Shown here piece after piece: positions 26,271 through 35,916 of a stretch of 64,000 nucleotides of DNA. The DNA comes from Burkholderia sp. Bp8963 (GTDB lineage: Bacteria; Pseudomonadota; Gammaproteobacteria; Burkholderiales; Burkholderiaceae). The DNA lies in assembly GCF_003854275.1 (NCBI RefSeq), contig NZ_QTQP01000018.1:62001-126000 (forward strand). Reading direction: 5' to 3'. The translations under genes and the position numbers were made by a program. The number at the start of each line of letters is the position of its first letter. Positions within the stretch are counted from its first letter, which is position 1. The notes under the pieces were generated by a model. It had not been told where the DNA came from. It ran no database searches and was given only the letters and a program-made list of their open reading frames with translations.

Positions 26271-27479
26271 ATGATCAACATCCTCGTGGCGTCCGACGAT
26301 ACGGGGCGACTGACGCAAATTGCCCGGCTCGTAGCCGAATGCGGCAATTATCGCGTCACGCGTGCGGCCGGCCGGCCGACGCAGATCGAACACCGCACCG
26401 ACGGGCTCGATGCATTCGACGTGCTGATGATCGACGGCGCGTCGATCGATGCGGCCGAGCTGTCCGCGATCGAGCGGATTTGCCGGCTGCACCAGGGCCT
26501 GAACTGCATGCTGATCACCGCGGACGCGTCGCCGCATACGCTGCTCGACGCGATGCGCGCGGGCGTGCGCGACGTGCTCGCGTGGCCGCTCGAGACGCCC
26601 GCGCTGACCGATGCGCTGCAGCGTGCGGCCGCGCAGTGCAGCCGCCGCGACACCGACGACACGCGCATCGTGTCGTTCCTGTCGTGCAAGGGCGGCGCAG
26701 GCACCAGCTTCATTGCCGGCAACGTCGCGTACGAGATCGCCGAGGTGTACAAGCGCCGCGTGCTGCTGGTCGACCTGAACCAGCAGTTCGGCGATGCGGC
26801 GTTTCTCGTGACCGACGATACGCCGCCGTCCTCGCTGCCGCAGCTGTGCGCGCAGCTGGAGCGGCTCGACGGCGCGTTTCTCGACGCGAGCGTCGCGCGC
26901 GTGACGGAGACGTTCCACGTGCTCGCCGGCGCGGGCGACCCCGTGAAGGCCGCCGAGATGCGCGAGGACGCGCTCGAGTGGATTCTCGGCGTCGCGGCGC
27001 CGCGCTACGACTTCGTGATCTTCGATCTCGGCCTGAGCCTCAACCAGCTGTCGATGGTCGCGCTCGATCGCAGCGACCAGATCGAACTGGTGCTGCAGCC
27101 GGCGATGCCGCATGTGCGCGCGGGCCGCCGGCTGCAGGAAATCCTGATGTCGCTCGGCTATCCGCTCGACCGGCTGCGCCTCGTGCTGAACCGCCAGGCG
27201 CGTTCGAGCGAACGCACCCGTGCGGCGCTCGAGGAAGTGCTCGGAATGCGCGCCGTGTGCGTGATTCCGGACGATGTCGATGTCGTGCTCGAATCGGTCA
27301 ACCAGGGCCATCCGGTGTCCCGCCTGGCGCGCAACAGCGCCGTGGCGCGCGCGCTACAGGCTTGTGCGAAGCAGCTCGTCGAAGGCGACCAGCGCGCGAC
27401 GCACGGTGCGACACGCAACGAGCCGCTGATTGCGCGGCTGTTCGGACGCGGCGGCGCACCGAAGCTCAAGTCAATGTGA
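26271..27479 (+). CDS. tadZ: Tad polar-localisation ATPase TadZ/CpaE
   Basis: A 402-residue MinD/ParA-like protein. It has an N-terminal receiver-like domain (about 1-125; [24 protein letters not shown]) without a clear phospho site. The P-loop domain starts near 133 with the deviant Walker A KGGAGTS and has [12 protein letters not shown] and DFVIFDLG. It marks the cell pole and recruits the pilus motor in homologues. AGGCGAAC precedes the ATG at 26271. It lies directly before cpaF, the usual order for the motor part of the locus. The deviant P-loop fits CpaE/TadZ, in which ATP binding rather than hydrolysis may matter. Confidence 0.9.
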   Translation: MINILVASDDTGRLTQIARLVAECGNYRVTRAAGRPTQIEHRTDGLDAFDVLMIDGASIDAAELSAIERICRLHQGLNCMLITADASPHTLLDAMRAGVRDVLAWPLETPALTDALQRAAAQCSRRDTDDTRIVSFLSCKGGAGTSFIAGNVAYEIAEVYKRRVLLVDLNQQFGDAAFLVTDDTPPSSLPQLCAQLERLDGAFLDASVARVTETFHVLAGAGDPVKAAEMREDALEWILGVAAPRYDFVIFDLGLSLNQLSMVALDRSDQIELVLQPAMPHVRAGRRLQEILMSLGYPLDRLRLVLNRQARSSERTRAALEEVLGMRAVCVIPDDVDVVLESVNQGHPVSRLARNSAVARALQACAKQLVEGDQRATHGATRNEPLIARLFGRGGAPKLKSM

Positions 27480-27499
27480 AATCTTACGGGGAGTCCATC

Positions 27500-28867
27500 A
27501 TGTCATTGCGCGAACAGATGTCGTTGCAACGGTCGCCGGCCTTCATGGCGCGTGCCGATCACGGCAACGGGGCCGGATCGATGGTGCGCGAAGCGTATCA
27601 GAAGCTGCGCCGCGAGATCCATGCCGCGGTGCTCGAGCGGGTCGAGCTCGAGCGTCTGTCGCGCCTGCCGCTCGAGCAGGTCCGCCAGGAAATCACCGCG
27701 CTGATCTCGCGCATTCTCGACGAGGAAAAGCTGCCCGCGAACGACATCGAGCGCCGGCAGCTCGCGATCGACGTGTACGACGAGATGTTCGGGTTCGGCC
27801 CGCTCGAAACGCTGCTGCGCGACCCGAGCGTGTCGGACATTCTCGTCAACACGTACAAGCAGGTGTACGTCGAACGCCATGGCCAGCTCGAGCTGACCGA
27901 CGTCACGTTCTACGACGACGCGCACCTGATGAAGGTGATCGAGAAGATCGTGTCGCGCGTCGGCCGCCGCATCGACGAGGCGAGCCCGATGGTCGACGCG
28001 CGCCTGCCGGACGGCTCGCGCGTGAACGCGATCATCCCGCCGTCGGCGATCGACGGCCCGCTGATGTCGATCCGGCGTTTCGCGGTGAACCCGCTGAAGA
28101 TGGACGACCTCGTGCGCTACCAGAGCCTCACGCCGCCGATGGCGGAACTGCTCGACGCGCTGTCGCGCGCGAAGGTGAACGTGCTGGTGTCGGGCGGCAC
28201 CGGCAGCGGCAAGACGACGCTGCTCAATATCCTGTCCGGCTTCATCCCGCCCAACGAGCGGATCGTCACGATCGAGGACGCGGCCGAACTGCAGCTGCAG
28301 CAGCCGCACGTGCTGCGCCTCGAAACCCGCCCGCCGAACATCGAGGGCAAGGGCGAGATCACGCAGCGCACGCTGGTGCGCAACGCGCTGCGGATGCGGC
28401 CCGATCGCATCATCCTCGGCGAAGTGCGCGGCGCCGAGGCGCTCGACATGCTGAACGCGATGAACACCGGCCACGAAGGCTCGCTCGCGACGATCCACGC
28501 GAACACGCCGCGCGATGCGCTCACGCGCCTCGAGAACATGATCAGCGTCGCGGGCCTGACGCTGCCGCCGAAGACGATGCGCCAGCAGATCGCATCGGCG
28601 ATCTCGGTTGTCGTGCAGGCCGCGCGCCTGACCGACGGCAAGCGCAAGATCGTCAGCATCTCGGAGCTGACCGGGATGGAAGGCGACATCATCAACATGC
28701 AGGAGATCTTCACGTTCAAGCGCACGGGCATGGACCAGGACGGCACGGTGCGCGGGCATTTCTGCGCGACGGGCGTGCGCCCGAAATTCGCCGAGCGGCT
28801 GCAGGCGTTCGGTATCAACCTGCCCGATGCGCTGTACGACCCGGCGCGCCGCTACGAGGCGAACTGA
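27500..28867 (+). CDS. cpaF: Pilus assembly/secretion ATPase CpaF/TadA
   Basis: A 455-residue GspE/VirB11-type hexameric ATPase. It has an N-terminal helical domain, then [20 protein letters not shown], Walker [11 protein letters not shown] near 232, [10 protein letters not shown], Walker [16 protein letters not shown] and the His box [14 protein letters not shown]. It drives Flp pilus extension, and in some species retraction, at the inner membrane with TadB/TadC. I chose the ATG at 27500 (MSLREQ) with GGGGAG upstream; a longer frame reading back into cpaE is spurious. All catalytic motifs are intact. Confidence 0.95.
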   Translation: MSLREQMSLQRSPAFMARADHGNGAGSMVREAYQKLRREIHAAVLERVELERLSRLPLEQVRQEITALISRILDEEKLPANDIERRQLAIDVYDEMFGFGPLETLLRDPSVSDILVNTYKQVYVERHGQLELTDVTFYDDAHLMKVIEKIVSRVGRRIDEASPMVDARLPDGSRVNAIIPPSAIDGPLMSIRRFAVNPLKMDDLVRYQSLTPPMAELLDALSRAKVNVLVSGGTGSGKTTLLNILSGFIPPNERIVTIEDAAELQLQQPHVLRLETRPPNIEGKGEITQRTLVRNALRMRPDRIILGEVRGAEALDMLNAMNTGHEGSLATIHANTPRDALTRLENMISVAGLTLPPKTMRQQIASAISVVVQAARLTDGKRKIVSISELTGMEGDIINMQEIFTFKRTGMDQDGTVRGHFCATGVRPKFAERLQAFGINLPDALYDPARRYEAN

Positions 28868-28915
28868 CCGCGCGGCCGGCGCGAGCCGGCCGCCGTCCGA
28901 TGTCGAGGAATGGCC

Positions 28916-29893
28916 ATGGACCCGATTTTCTATGCATTCGTGATTCTCCTGTTCGTCGCGGTGGTGCTCGCGTTCGAGGGGCTCTATCACTGGTGGAACG
29001 CGCGGCACGGCGCCGCCGCGCAGCGCATCGAGTCGCGCATCCGCGCGATGTCGGCGGGCGGGCAGGTGCAGCAGGAGCGGCTGTCGATCCTCAAGGACCG
29101 GATGCTCAACGAAGCGAAGCCGCTCGACCGGCTGCTGATGAGCATGCCGCGCGTGCAGTCGCTCGATCTGCTGCTGCAGCAGTCCGGCATGAGCTGGTCG
29201 GTGGCGAAGCTGATCGGCATGTCGCTCGCGCTGCCGCCGCTTGCGCTGCTCGTGCTGATGTTCACGCCGCTGCCGTTCCTGGTGATCGTGCCGATCGCGC
29301 TGTCGCTTGCGGTGCTGCCGACGCTGCGCGTGATGCGTTGCCGTAACCGCCGGATGCGCAAGCTCGAACGGCAACTGCCGGAAGTTTGCGACATGATCGC
29401 GCGCGCGCTTCGGGCCGGGCATGCGTTCACGAGCGCGATCGGCATGATCAGCGACGAGTTCAGCGAGCCGATGGGCAGCGAATTTCGCATCACGTTCGAC
29501 GAGATCAACTACGGCGTGTCGCTGCACGATGCGCTGATGAACCTCGCGACGCGCGTGCCGATCCGCGACCTGCGCTACTTCGTGATCGCGGTGCTGATCC
29601 AGCGCGAGACGGGCGGCAATCTCGCGGAACTGCTCGACGGCATCGGCATGCTGATCCGCGAGCGCTTCAAGCTCTTCGACAAGATTCGCGTGCTGTCGGC
29701 CGAAGGACGGATGTCGGCGTGGGTGCTCGGTCTGCTGCCGTTCGTCGCCGGCTCGTTGATGATGGCGCTCAACCGCACGTTCCTCTCGGTGCTCTGGGAG
29801 GATCCGGCCGGGCTGAAGGTCGTCGGCATGATGCTGCTGCTGATGGTCTGCGGCGTGGTCTGGATGCGCCGCATCATCCGGATTCGTGTCTGA
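28916..29893 (+). CDS. tadB: Tad inner-membrane platform protein TadB
   Basis: A 325-residue T2SS-F-domain protein. It has an N-terminal membrane helix, a pair of central helices (LIGMSLALPPLALLVLMF), the cytoplasmic F domain with ERQLPEVCDMIARALRAGHAF and IAVLIQRETGGNLAELLDGI, and a C-terminal helix pair. It is the platform on which CpaF works. I prefer the ATG at 28916 over 28910 because GAGGAA lies at the better distance. It is followed 44 bases later by TadC, its usual partner. Confidence 0.92.
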   Translation: MDPIFYAFVILLFVAVVLAFEGLYHWWNARHGAAAQRIESRIRAMSAGGQVQQERLSILKDRMLNEAKPLDRLLMSMPRVQSLDLLLQQSGMSWSVAKLIGMSLALPPLALLVLMFTPLPFLVIVPIALSLAVLPTLRVMRCRNRRMRKLERQLPEVCDMIARALRAGHAFTSAIGMISDEFSEPMGSEFRITFDEINYGVSLHDALMNLATRVPIRDLRYFVIAVLIQRETGGNLAELLDGIGMLIRERFKLFDKIRVLSAEGRMSAWVLGLLPFVAGSLMMALNRTFLSVLWEDPAGLKVVGMMLLLMVCGVVWMRRIIRIRV

Positions 29894-29937
29894 GCGCCGC
29901 ACCGCCGGATGCCTGACGAACCGATCGGGGAACTGAC

Positions 29938-30909
29938 ATGGAAAACATGAACATTACACATATCGTCGTGCTGGCCGGGCTGTTCGCGATCGTGTTCGCG
30001 GGCGCGCTGATCGCGATGCTCGTACTCGTGCCACGCAGCATGCAGCGCCGCATCGTGCAGGCGGGCGGCGGCACGGCGGCGCTGGGCGCGCCGAGCCTGC
30101 CGGCCGACAAGGGACCGGGATGGGCCGAAAAGCTCGTGGAGCTGTCGCAGCCGATCTCGAAGCTGTCGGTGCCGAAGGAGGGCTGGGAGCAGTCGCCGCT
30201 GCGGATCCGGATGATGAATGCCGGGTGGCGCTCGCCGAATGCGGCGAGCCTTTATTTCGCGGCGAAGACGGTGCTTGCGGTGTTGCTGCCGATGATCGCG
30301 CTGCCGTTCCTGATCGCGACGAAGCTCGACGAAAGCCGCTACGGGCTCGCGCTGGTGCTGGTGCTGTTCTGCACGATCGGCTACTACCTGCCGACCGTCG
30401 TGCTGGCGCGCAAGGTCGCGGCGCGGCAGCAGGCGATCTTCGAGGATTTCCCCGACGCGCTCGACCTGCTGACGGTGTGCGTCGAAGCCGGCCTGAGCCT
30501 CGATGCGGCGCTGATGAAGGTATGCGAGGAGTTGCAGTTCAGCAGCCCGATCGTCGCGAGCGAACTCGACCTGATGCTGCTCGAGATGCGCTCGGGCTTC
30601 ACGAAGGAGGCGGCGCTGCACAATCTCGCACTGCGCACGGGCGTCGAGGACATCGATACGTTCTGCAGCATGCTGATCCAGGCCGACCGCTTCGGCACGA
30701 GCATCGGCGAATCGCTGCGGGTGCTGTCCGACATGCTGCGCACGCGGCGGCGGATGCGTGCCGAGGAGCGCGCGGCTAAGATCGCGCTCAAGCTGCTGTT
30801 CCCGCTGCTGTTCTGCATCTTCCCTGCGTTGATGACAGTGCTGCTCGGGCCGGCATTCATCCATATCTACCGGATCCTGCTGCCGACGTTCGCAGGAACG
30901 GGCGGCTGA
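29938..30909 (+). CDS. tadC: Tad inner-membrane platform protein TadC
   Basis: A 323-residue partner of TadB with the same T2SS-F fold: an N-terminal helix (IVVLAGLFAIVFAGALIAML), a central helix pair, EDFPDALDLLTVCVEAGLSLDAAL, QADRFGTSIGESLRVLSDMLR and a C-terminal helix (KLLFPLLFCIFPALMTVLLG). The last gene of the Tad locus, followed by a strong intrinsic terminator. No TadD-like tetratricopeptide gene follows, so that component, if present, is encoded elsewhere. Confidence 0.93.
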   Translation: MENMNITHIVVLAGLFAIVFAGALIAMLVLVPRSMQRRIVQAGGGTAALGAPSLPADKGPGWAEKLVELSQPISKLSVPKEGWEQSPLRIRMMNAGWRSPNAASLYFAAKTVLAVLLPMIALPFLIATKLDESRYGLALVLVLFCTIGYYLPTVVLARKVAARQQAIFEDFPDALDLLTVCVEAGLSLDAALMKVCEELQFSSPIVASELDLMLLEMRSGFTKEAALHNLALRTGVEDIDTFCSMLIQADRFGTSIGESLRVLSDMLRTRRRMRAEERAAKIALKLLFPLLFCIFPALMTVLLGPAFIHIYRILLPTFAGTGG

Positions 30910-30952
30910 GCTGCCGACCGGCGCGTACCCCGGATGCGCCGGAAAGGGGGAA

Positions 30953-30986
30953 GGCTGCGGCCGGCTTGTCCGGCCGCAGCCTTTTT
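30953..30986 (+). terminator. Intrinsic terminator of the Tad locus
   Basis: A perfect 12-base stem GGCTGCGGCCGG / CCGGCCGCAGCC with loop CTTGT, followed by TTTTT. It lies 44 bases after the tadC stop and 37 bases before the end of the convergent gene. Confidence 0.93.
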
Positions 30987-31022
30987 ACGGCGGCGTTGCT
31001 TCGGTGTCGCTTCGGCGTTGCT

Positions 31023-31805
31023 TCAGCCGCCGTAGAGGTCGAAGTCGAAGTACTTCGACGCGAGCCGCTTGTAGGTGCCGTCCTTCACGATGTCGAGGAT
31101 CGCGCGGTCGATCTTCGCCTTCAGGTCCGCGTCTTCCTTGCGCAGGCCGATGCCGGCGCCGACGCCGAGCACCTTCTCGTCGACGAGTTCCGGCCCGACG
31201 AACTCGTAGCCGGCGCCGCGCGGCGTCTTCAGGAAGCCGAGGTCGGCCTGCACCTCGTCCTGCAGCGCGGCGTCGAGCCGGCCGGCCAGCAGGTCCGCAT
31301 AGACGCCGTCCTGATTCTGGTACGACACGACGTTCGCGCCTTGCTTCGCCCAGTACGCCTTCGCATACGCTTCCTGCGTCGTGCCCTGTTCGACGCCGAC
31401 CGACTTGCCTTTCAGCGATTCGGGCGTCGGCAGGAGCGGCGAGCCCTTCTTCACGACGAGCCGCGTCGGCTGGTTGTAGATCTTCGTCGTGAAGGCGATT
31501 TGCTGCGCGCGCTGCGCGGTGATCGACATCGACGACAGCACCGCGTCGAACTTCTTCGCCTTCAGCGCCGGAATCATGCCGTCGAAGTCGTTCTCGGCCC
31601 ACACGCACTTCGCCTTCAGGCGCGCGCAGATCTCGTTGCCGAGATCGATGTCGAAGCCGACGAGCTTGCCGTCGGGCGCTTTCGACTCGAACGGCGCATA
31701 GCTCGCGTCGGTGCCGAAGCGGATCGTGGTCCAGTCCTTCGCGACGGCGGTGCCTGCCGATACCGCGAGCAGGGCGATCGAAACGGCGGCAATCAGTCTC
31801 TTCAT
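31023..31805 (-). CDS. Periplasmic amino-acid-binding protein (Lys/Arg/Orn/His type)
   Basis: A 260-residue ABC-transporter binding protein with signal peptide (MKRLIAAVSIALLAVSAGTAVA, cut near residue 22). The family-3 substrate-binding fold shows FGTDASYAPFESKAPDGKLVGFDIDL, the signature of polar and basic amino-acid receptors, and later DLLAGRLDAALQDEVQAD. It resembles HisJ/ArgT. No permease or ATPase gene is next to it, so it must work with components encoded elsewhere. It converges with the Tad locus. GGAGC precedes the ATG at 31805. Ligand specificity is inferred from the family only. Confidence 0.9.
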   Translation of the reverse strand: MKRLIAAVSIALLAVSAGTAVAKDWTTIRFGTDASYAPFESKAPDGKLVGFDIDLGNEICARLKAKCVWAENDFDGMIPALKAKKFDAVLSSMSITAQRAQQIAFTTKIYNQPTRLVVKKGSPLLPTPESLKGKSVGVEQGTTQEAYAKAYWAKQGANVVSYQNQDGVYADLLAGRLDAALQDEVQADLGFLKTPRGAGYEFVGPELVDEKVLGVGAGIGLRKEDADLKAKIDRAILDIVKDGTYKRLASKYFDFDLYGG

Positions 31806-32044
31806 GTGCGCTCCTTGGCGTGGTCTTTCCGGTTCTGTACGACACGGTTTCAGCCGGACGGCCGGTTGCGGCCGCGTGACGTCGCGGGCCTGTCCGACGC
31901 ATGCGCGAGCGGGCGGTCCGCACTGCCATTAACGCAGAAAATAAAAACGGAGTCCAGAATGGACAAAAAATATCGCCGCCGATATCGCCGAGACAAACCC
32001 GGGTCGGCGGCCGGGCGTCGATCCTTGCAAAAATACGAAAATGG

Positions 32045-32079
32045 ACTAATCTTGTTAGTGAATTCGTTTTGAGACTAAC
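32045..32079. promoter_or_regulatory. Operator-like repeats in front of the toxin-antitoxin operon
   Basis: ACTAA (32045-32049), GTTAGT (32054-32059) and ACTAAC (32074-32079) form two overlapping inverted repeats just before the antitoxin ATG at 32084. A TTGCAA/TAATCT pair (32025 and 32048 area) could be the -35 and -10. This is the normal place for autoregulation by an antitoxin; assignment is inference. Confidence 0.55.
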
Positions 32080-32083
32080 GATC

Positions 32084-32503
32084 ATGACCCAGCCCGCATA
32101 TGTCCCGCATCCGGTTCCGCCGCAGGCTTCGGTCGAGCAGATGTCGGCGGCCGGCCTGCGCGCGTTCTTCAACATCGCGCGCGACTGGTCGCTGACGGTC
32201 GACGAGCAGATCGTGCTGCTCGGGTCGCCCGGCCGCTCGACGTTCTTCAAATGGAAGGCCGCGCCCGCAGCCGCGCGCCTGCCGCGCGACACGCTGGAGC
32301 GCCTGTCGCTGCTGCTAGGCATCTACAAGGCGCTGCAGATCCTGCTGCCGCAGCCGGCCGCCGCCGACGCGTGGATCAAGCGGCCGAACGACGCGGCGCC
32401 GTTCGGCGGCAAGCGCGCGCTGGATCGCATGCTGGCGGGCAACGTCGGCGATCTCGTCGCGGTTCGCCAGTATCTCGACGCAATGCGGGGCGGGTGGGCG
32501 TGA
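32084..32503 (+). CDS. Xre/MbcA/ParS-type antitoxin (DUF2384)
   Basis: A 139-residue protein with an N-terminal Xre-like helix-turn-helix (about 20-70) and the C-terminal toxin-binding DUF2384 region, with LPRDTLERLSLLLGIYKALQ and the WIKRPNDAAPFGGKRALDRM segment, which is diagnostic of MbcA/ParS antitoxins. It should neutralise the RES-domain toxin encoded next and repress the operon. The ATG at 32084 fits the family N-terminus although the ribosome site is weak. The last bases overlap the GTG of the toxin gene, so the pair is translationally coupled. Confidence 0.9.
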   Translation: MTQPAYVPHPVPPQASVEQMSAAGLRAFFNIARDWSLTVDEQIVLLGSPGRSTFFKWKAAPAAARLPRDTLERLSLLLGIYKALQILLPQPAAADAWIKRPNDAAPFGGKRALDRMLAGNVGDLVAVRQYLDAMRGGWA

Positions 32504-33201
32504 ACATTCCTGAAGCCTTGACGAACTGGCCGACCACGGCCCTCGACTGGACGCCCGCCTATCGCGTCATCCCCACCCGCTTTCCGGCGATCAACCTGTT
32601 CGACCGCGTCGCGTCGGCGGAGGATTTCGACGCGCTGTACGCGCTCGAGTCGCTGACCAACGACCGCATCCGCAACGAGGTCGGCACGCTCGACCTCGTG
32701 CCGTCGGCAGAGCGGCGCTACGGGCTCGGCTGGGGGCCGATCATGGCCGCGTTCACGCACCTGAATCCGCAGGGCAGCCGCTTCTCGGACGGCAGCTACG
32801 GCGTGTTCTACTGCGCGCGCTCGCGCGACACGGCGATCGCCGAAACCCGCTACCACAGCGGCCTGTTCCTGGCCGCGACGAAGGAGCCGCCGATGCGCCA
32901 GCAGATGCGGCTCTACACGGTGAGCGCGGAAGGCGAGGTCGCCGACGTGCGCGCGTGGCCGCAGCGCGATCCGGCGCTGCTGCATCCGCGCAACTACGGC
33001 GCGGGGCAGGCGCTCGGGCGCGCGGTGCACGACGCGGGCGGCGCGGGCATCGTCTATCCGTCGGTGCGCGATCCGCTCGGCGAATGCCTGGCGGCGTTTC
33101 GCACGACGATCCTGCGCGACTGCCATCACGCGGCGTATCTCGAATACAACTGGAACGGCACGGCGATCGACGCGGTGTTCGAGCTGAATCAGGTCGGATA
33201 G
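32500..33201 (+). CDS. RES-domain toxin (NAD-consuming type)
   Basis: A 233-residue RES-family toxin, named for its conserved Arg, Glu and Ser. The core is visible: YRVIPTRFP near the start, DGSYGVFYCARSRDTAIAETRYH in the middle and IVYPSVRDPLGECLAAFR near the end. RES toxins such as MbcT degrade NAD+ and stop growth when the antitoxin is lost. The start is GTG at 32500, overlapping the antitoxin stop (GTGA). The length is somewhat above the usual 150-200 residues, because of an N-terminal extension. The conserved residues appear intact, so the toxin should be active. Confidence 0.9.
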   Translation: MNIPEALTNWPTTALDWTPAYRVIPTRFPAINLFDRVASAEDFDALYALESLTNDRIRNEVGTLDLVPSAERRYGLGWGPIMAAFTHLNPQGSRFSDGSYGVFYCARSRDTAIAETRYHSGLFLAATKEPPMRQQMRLYTVSAEGEVADVRAWPQRDPALLHPRNYGAGQALGRAVHDAGGAGIVYPSVRDPLGECLAAFRTTILRDCHHAAYLEYNWNGTAIDAVFELNQVG

Positions 33202-33227
33202 GGCCTGTTCACTCGAGCCGCCCGGCT

Positions 33228-33971
33228 TCACGGCAGCGGCCAGTCGCCCGCGTGCCGTTCGTGCGCTTCCGCCTGCGACACCGACCAGCTGTTTCCGGTG
33301 CGCGGCTCGACGAGCGTGAGCCGTCCGGACGCCGCGAACGCGCCGGTATCGATGAACCATTGCGAGCCGATCCGCAGCGGCTTGCGCACCGGCGTATGGC
33401 CGCTGCACGTCAGCGACAGGCCATGCTGCCGGTCGGGATCGGCGAGGCCCTGCACGAGATCGCGTCCCCAGATCAGGCGCTCGCGCACGTCCGGCGCATA
33501 CGTGCCCGAGTCGAGCTCGGCATCCGAACCGAAGAATTCCGCGTGCAGCACGTTGAAGCGCTCGGGCCCGTCGCCGATCACGCGCACGAGCGGCAGCGCG
33601 TCGACGCGCGCCGCGTATGCGCGCAGCCGCTCGGGCGGCAGATCGGCGCCCCAGTCGCCGCCGATGCCGCGCCACGCGTCGGCCGGCAGCTTGCCGCGCG
33701 CGACGAGGCTCAGCACTTCCTCGTGGTTGCCGCGCACGACGTGGCACCAGGGTCGCTCGATCAGGTCGAGCGCCGTTTCGGAGTCGGGGCCGCGGTCGAC
33801 CAGGTCGCCGACCGAGAACAAACGGTCGGCCGCCGGATCGAAACGCGCGTCGTGCAGCACCGCGCGCAGCGCGTCGAGGCAGCCGTGCAGGTCGCCGACG
33901 ACGAAGTCGCGGCCGACGGTGTTCGCGGGATGGCGGCAGAGGGCGGGGAGGTGTTCATATAAGGCAGTCAT
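33228..33971 (-). CDS. Metallophosphoesterase (PrpA/ApaH-like protein phosphatase)
   Basis: A 247-residue calcineurin-type phosphoesterase with all metal motifs: VGDLHGCLDAL (near 25), VGDLVDRGPDS (near 52), VRGNHEEV (near 80), LHAEFF and SGHTPVRKPL (near 193). This pattern is that of bacterial PrpA/PrpB Ser/Thr phosphatases and ApaH-like enzymes. Two divalent metals should bind at the Asp/His/Asn set. The substrate is not known. It converges with the RES toxin gene at 26 bases distance and is divergent from the DUF1345 gene. Confidence 0.9.
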   Translation of the reverse strand: MTALYEHLPALCRHPANTVGRDFVVGDLHGCLDALRAVLHDARFDPAADRLFSVGDLVDRGPDSETALDLIERPWCHVVRGNHEEVLSLVARGKLPADAWRGIGGDWGADLPPERLRAYAARVDALPLVRVIGDGPERFNVLHAEFFGSDAELDSGTYAPDVRERLIWGRDLVQGLADPDRQHGLSLTCSGHTPVRKPLRIGSQWFIDTGAFAASGRLTLVEPRTGNSWSVSQAEAHERHAGDWPLP

Positions 33972-34112
33972 CCCTTTATCTTAGGCGCTCGTGTACCTCG
34001 CCACGACATGCCGGAATGGCGATAATCGGGGCGGTACCAGCGGGACCGGCCCGCTCAGGCCCGCTCCCGCCCGCGCTGACCGGCGCCTTTCATTCGCTTT
34101 CGGAAACGCAAG

Positions 34113-34766
34113 ATGACTCTTTATCCGCAGGTATTACGCAACCGTCCGCGCATGGTGACCGCATTCGTCGCCGGCGTGCTGTGCGCGCTGCTGCTGCCGC
34201 TCCCGCTGCGCTCGACCGTGCGCGCGCTCGTCGGCTGGGATTGTGCGGTATGGCTGTATCTCGTGCTGATGTGGGTGCGCATGGTGACCGCGCATCACCA
34301 TCAGGTGCGCGAGATCGCGATCCGCGAAGACGAGAATGCGACGACCGTGCTGACGATCATCTGCTTCGCCACAGTCGCGAGCGTCGCCGCGATCGCGATC
34401 GAGCTCGCGACGGCGAAGGGCATCGGCCTGCGCGCGGGCCTCGGTCATTACGCGGTGACGGCTGCGACGCTGTTCGGCGCGTGGTTCATGATCCCGACGA
34501 TCTTCACGCTGCACTACGCGCGGCTCTACTATGCGTCGCCGGCCGGCGAGCGCGCGCTCCTCTTCCCGGACCGCAAGCCCGAGCCCGACTACTGGGATTT
34601 CCTGTACTTCTCGTTCACGATCGCGGTCGCATCGCAAACCGCCGACGTGTCGCTCGCGAACCGCGCCGCGCGCCGCGCGGCGCTGTCGCAGTCGATCCTG
34701 TCGTTCTACTTCAACATGGCCGTGCTTGGCCTGTCGATCAACGTCGCGGCAGGATTGCTGAGCTGA
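34113..34766 (+). CDS. DUF1345 membrane protein
   Basis: A 217-residue integral membrane protein with about five helices. Its landmarks are [19 protein letters not shown] after helix 1, [23 protein letters not shown], and the conserved [21 protein letters not shown] before the last helices, which defines DUF1345. Function is not known for the family. It is a single gene; upstream lies a polar GC-rich intergenic region shared with the divergent phosphatase gene. Confidence 0.88.
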   Translation: MTLYPQVLRNRPRMVTAFVAGVLCALLLPLPLRSTVRALVGWDCAVWLYLVLMWVRMVTAHHHQVREIAIREDENATTVLTIICFATVASVAAIAIELATAKGIGLRAGLGHYAVTAATLFGAWFMIPTIFTLHYARLYYASPAGERALLFPDRKPEPDYWDFLYFSFTIAVASQTADVSLANRAARRAALSQSILSFYFNMAVLGLSINVAAGLLS

Positions 34767-34839
34767 GCGCAGCCGTTACCGGAGCACACGGCGGTGCGCG
34801 CGGCGGTGCGCGCCGGTCTCCGCATGCCGCCGCTGCCCA

Positions 34840-35619
34840 TCACTCACGCCGCACCGCGATCCACGCGCCCCAGAACAGGCTCGCGAAAAACCGCAGCGGC
34901 GCGTCGAAACCGGCATCGTGCAGCAGCCGGTGCACGGCCTCCTCGGTCGCGGGCGGATCGGCGCCCTGCAGGATCTTCGCGAGCTTCTCGCGGACCGCGT
35001 CGGGTGTCGCGCCGTTCATGCGCCAGCGTTGCTGCCACGCGTCGAGCAGGCGCGGATGGTCCGCGTAGCGGCGGTAGTTGCCGGCGACGACGAGCGGCGC
35101 GCCGGGTTTCAGGCGGCGCGCGATCGCGTGCAGCAACGCGGCCTTCGCGTCGTCGCCGGGCAGATGATGGAGCACGCCGATCAGCGTCGCGCCGTCGAAC
35201 CGCGCATCTTGCCGGGCGTTCGATTCGTCGTCCTGCTGGCCGTTGCGCCGGCCGTCCGGCGAGGATCGCGTTGCGTCGTCGAGCGGCAGCGCGTCGACCT
35301 CGCCTTCGACGAAGCGGGTGCGCGCGCCGAAGCCGGCGGCTTCGACGTTCGCGCGTGCAAGCGCGAGCATCGGCGCGGACGGATCGACGGCCGTGAAGCG
35401 CCAGCCCGGCTCGAGCGCGGCGCACACGAGGATTTCCTGCCCGGTGCCGCCCGCGCCCGCGACGAGGAGCTGCGCGTCGCGCGCGCCGATCGTCGACGCG
35501 AGCATGCAGGCGGTGAGCTCATGGCACGCGTCGTAGCCGGCGAGCGCGATGCGGGACTGCTCGGCGTATTCGTTCGCGCGCGCCGGATCGAATTTCGCGG
35601 CGCTGGTGGGGAGCGACAT
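34840..35619 (-). CDS. SAM-dependent methyltransferase (class I)
   Basis: A 259-residue class I methyltransferase. The SAM motif I is degenerate but visible (LLVAGAGGTGQEILVCA near 70), followed by FTAVDPSAPMLALARANVE (motif II acid) and GVLHHLPGDDAKAALLHAIARRLKPGAPL, typical of small-molecule methyltransferases. A charged insertion (SSPDGRRNGQQDDESNARQD) in the middle is unusual. The ATG at 35619 has GAGGAA upstream; an open frame continues further 5' but is not supported. The substrate is unknown. Confidence 0.85.
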   Translation of the reverse strand: MSLPTSAAKFDPARANEYAEQSRIALAGYDACHELTACMLASTIGARDAQLLVAGAGGTGQEILVCAALEPGWRFTAVDPSAPMLALARANVEAAGFGARTRFVEGEVDALPLDDATRSSPDGRRNGQQDDESNARQDARFDGATLIGVLHHLPGDDAKAALLHAIARRLKPGAPLVVAGNYRRYADHPRLLDAWQQRWRMNGATPDAVREKLAKILQGADPPATEEAVHRLLHDAGFDAPLRFFASLFWGAWIAVRRE

Positions 35620-35916
35620 GGCGGGTTCCTCGGGTTGACGGCGAACGGTGTGTCCGCGGGCGATCGGGCAGAGCGTAAGCGTGCGCATGCGCGGCAACAA
35701 GGCAAGCGGTCATTCCGGTATGCGCGCTACCCTGCAGCGCAGGACAACGCGTTTCCCGGGGTCGATACTCATTTAAAAAACCGCGCCCGCGAGCATCGCC
35801 GCCCCCGAAGCGGCGCATACTGTCTTACTCTTTCCCGCTTGGCGACCCGCATGCCAGGCCCCGTGCGCCGCGTCGACGGCGCAACCGTGCAGCCCGGCAC
35901 GCACGAGGAGCGCACG

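Noticed and set aside
27503-29902. A long minus-strand open frame opposite cpaF and tadB
   Set aside because: Antisense shadow of clear Tad genes; no ribosome site or domain.
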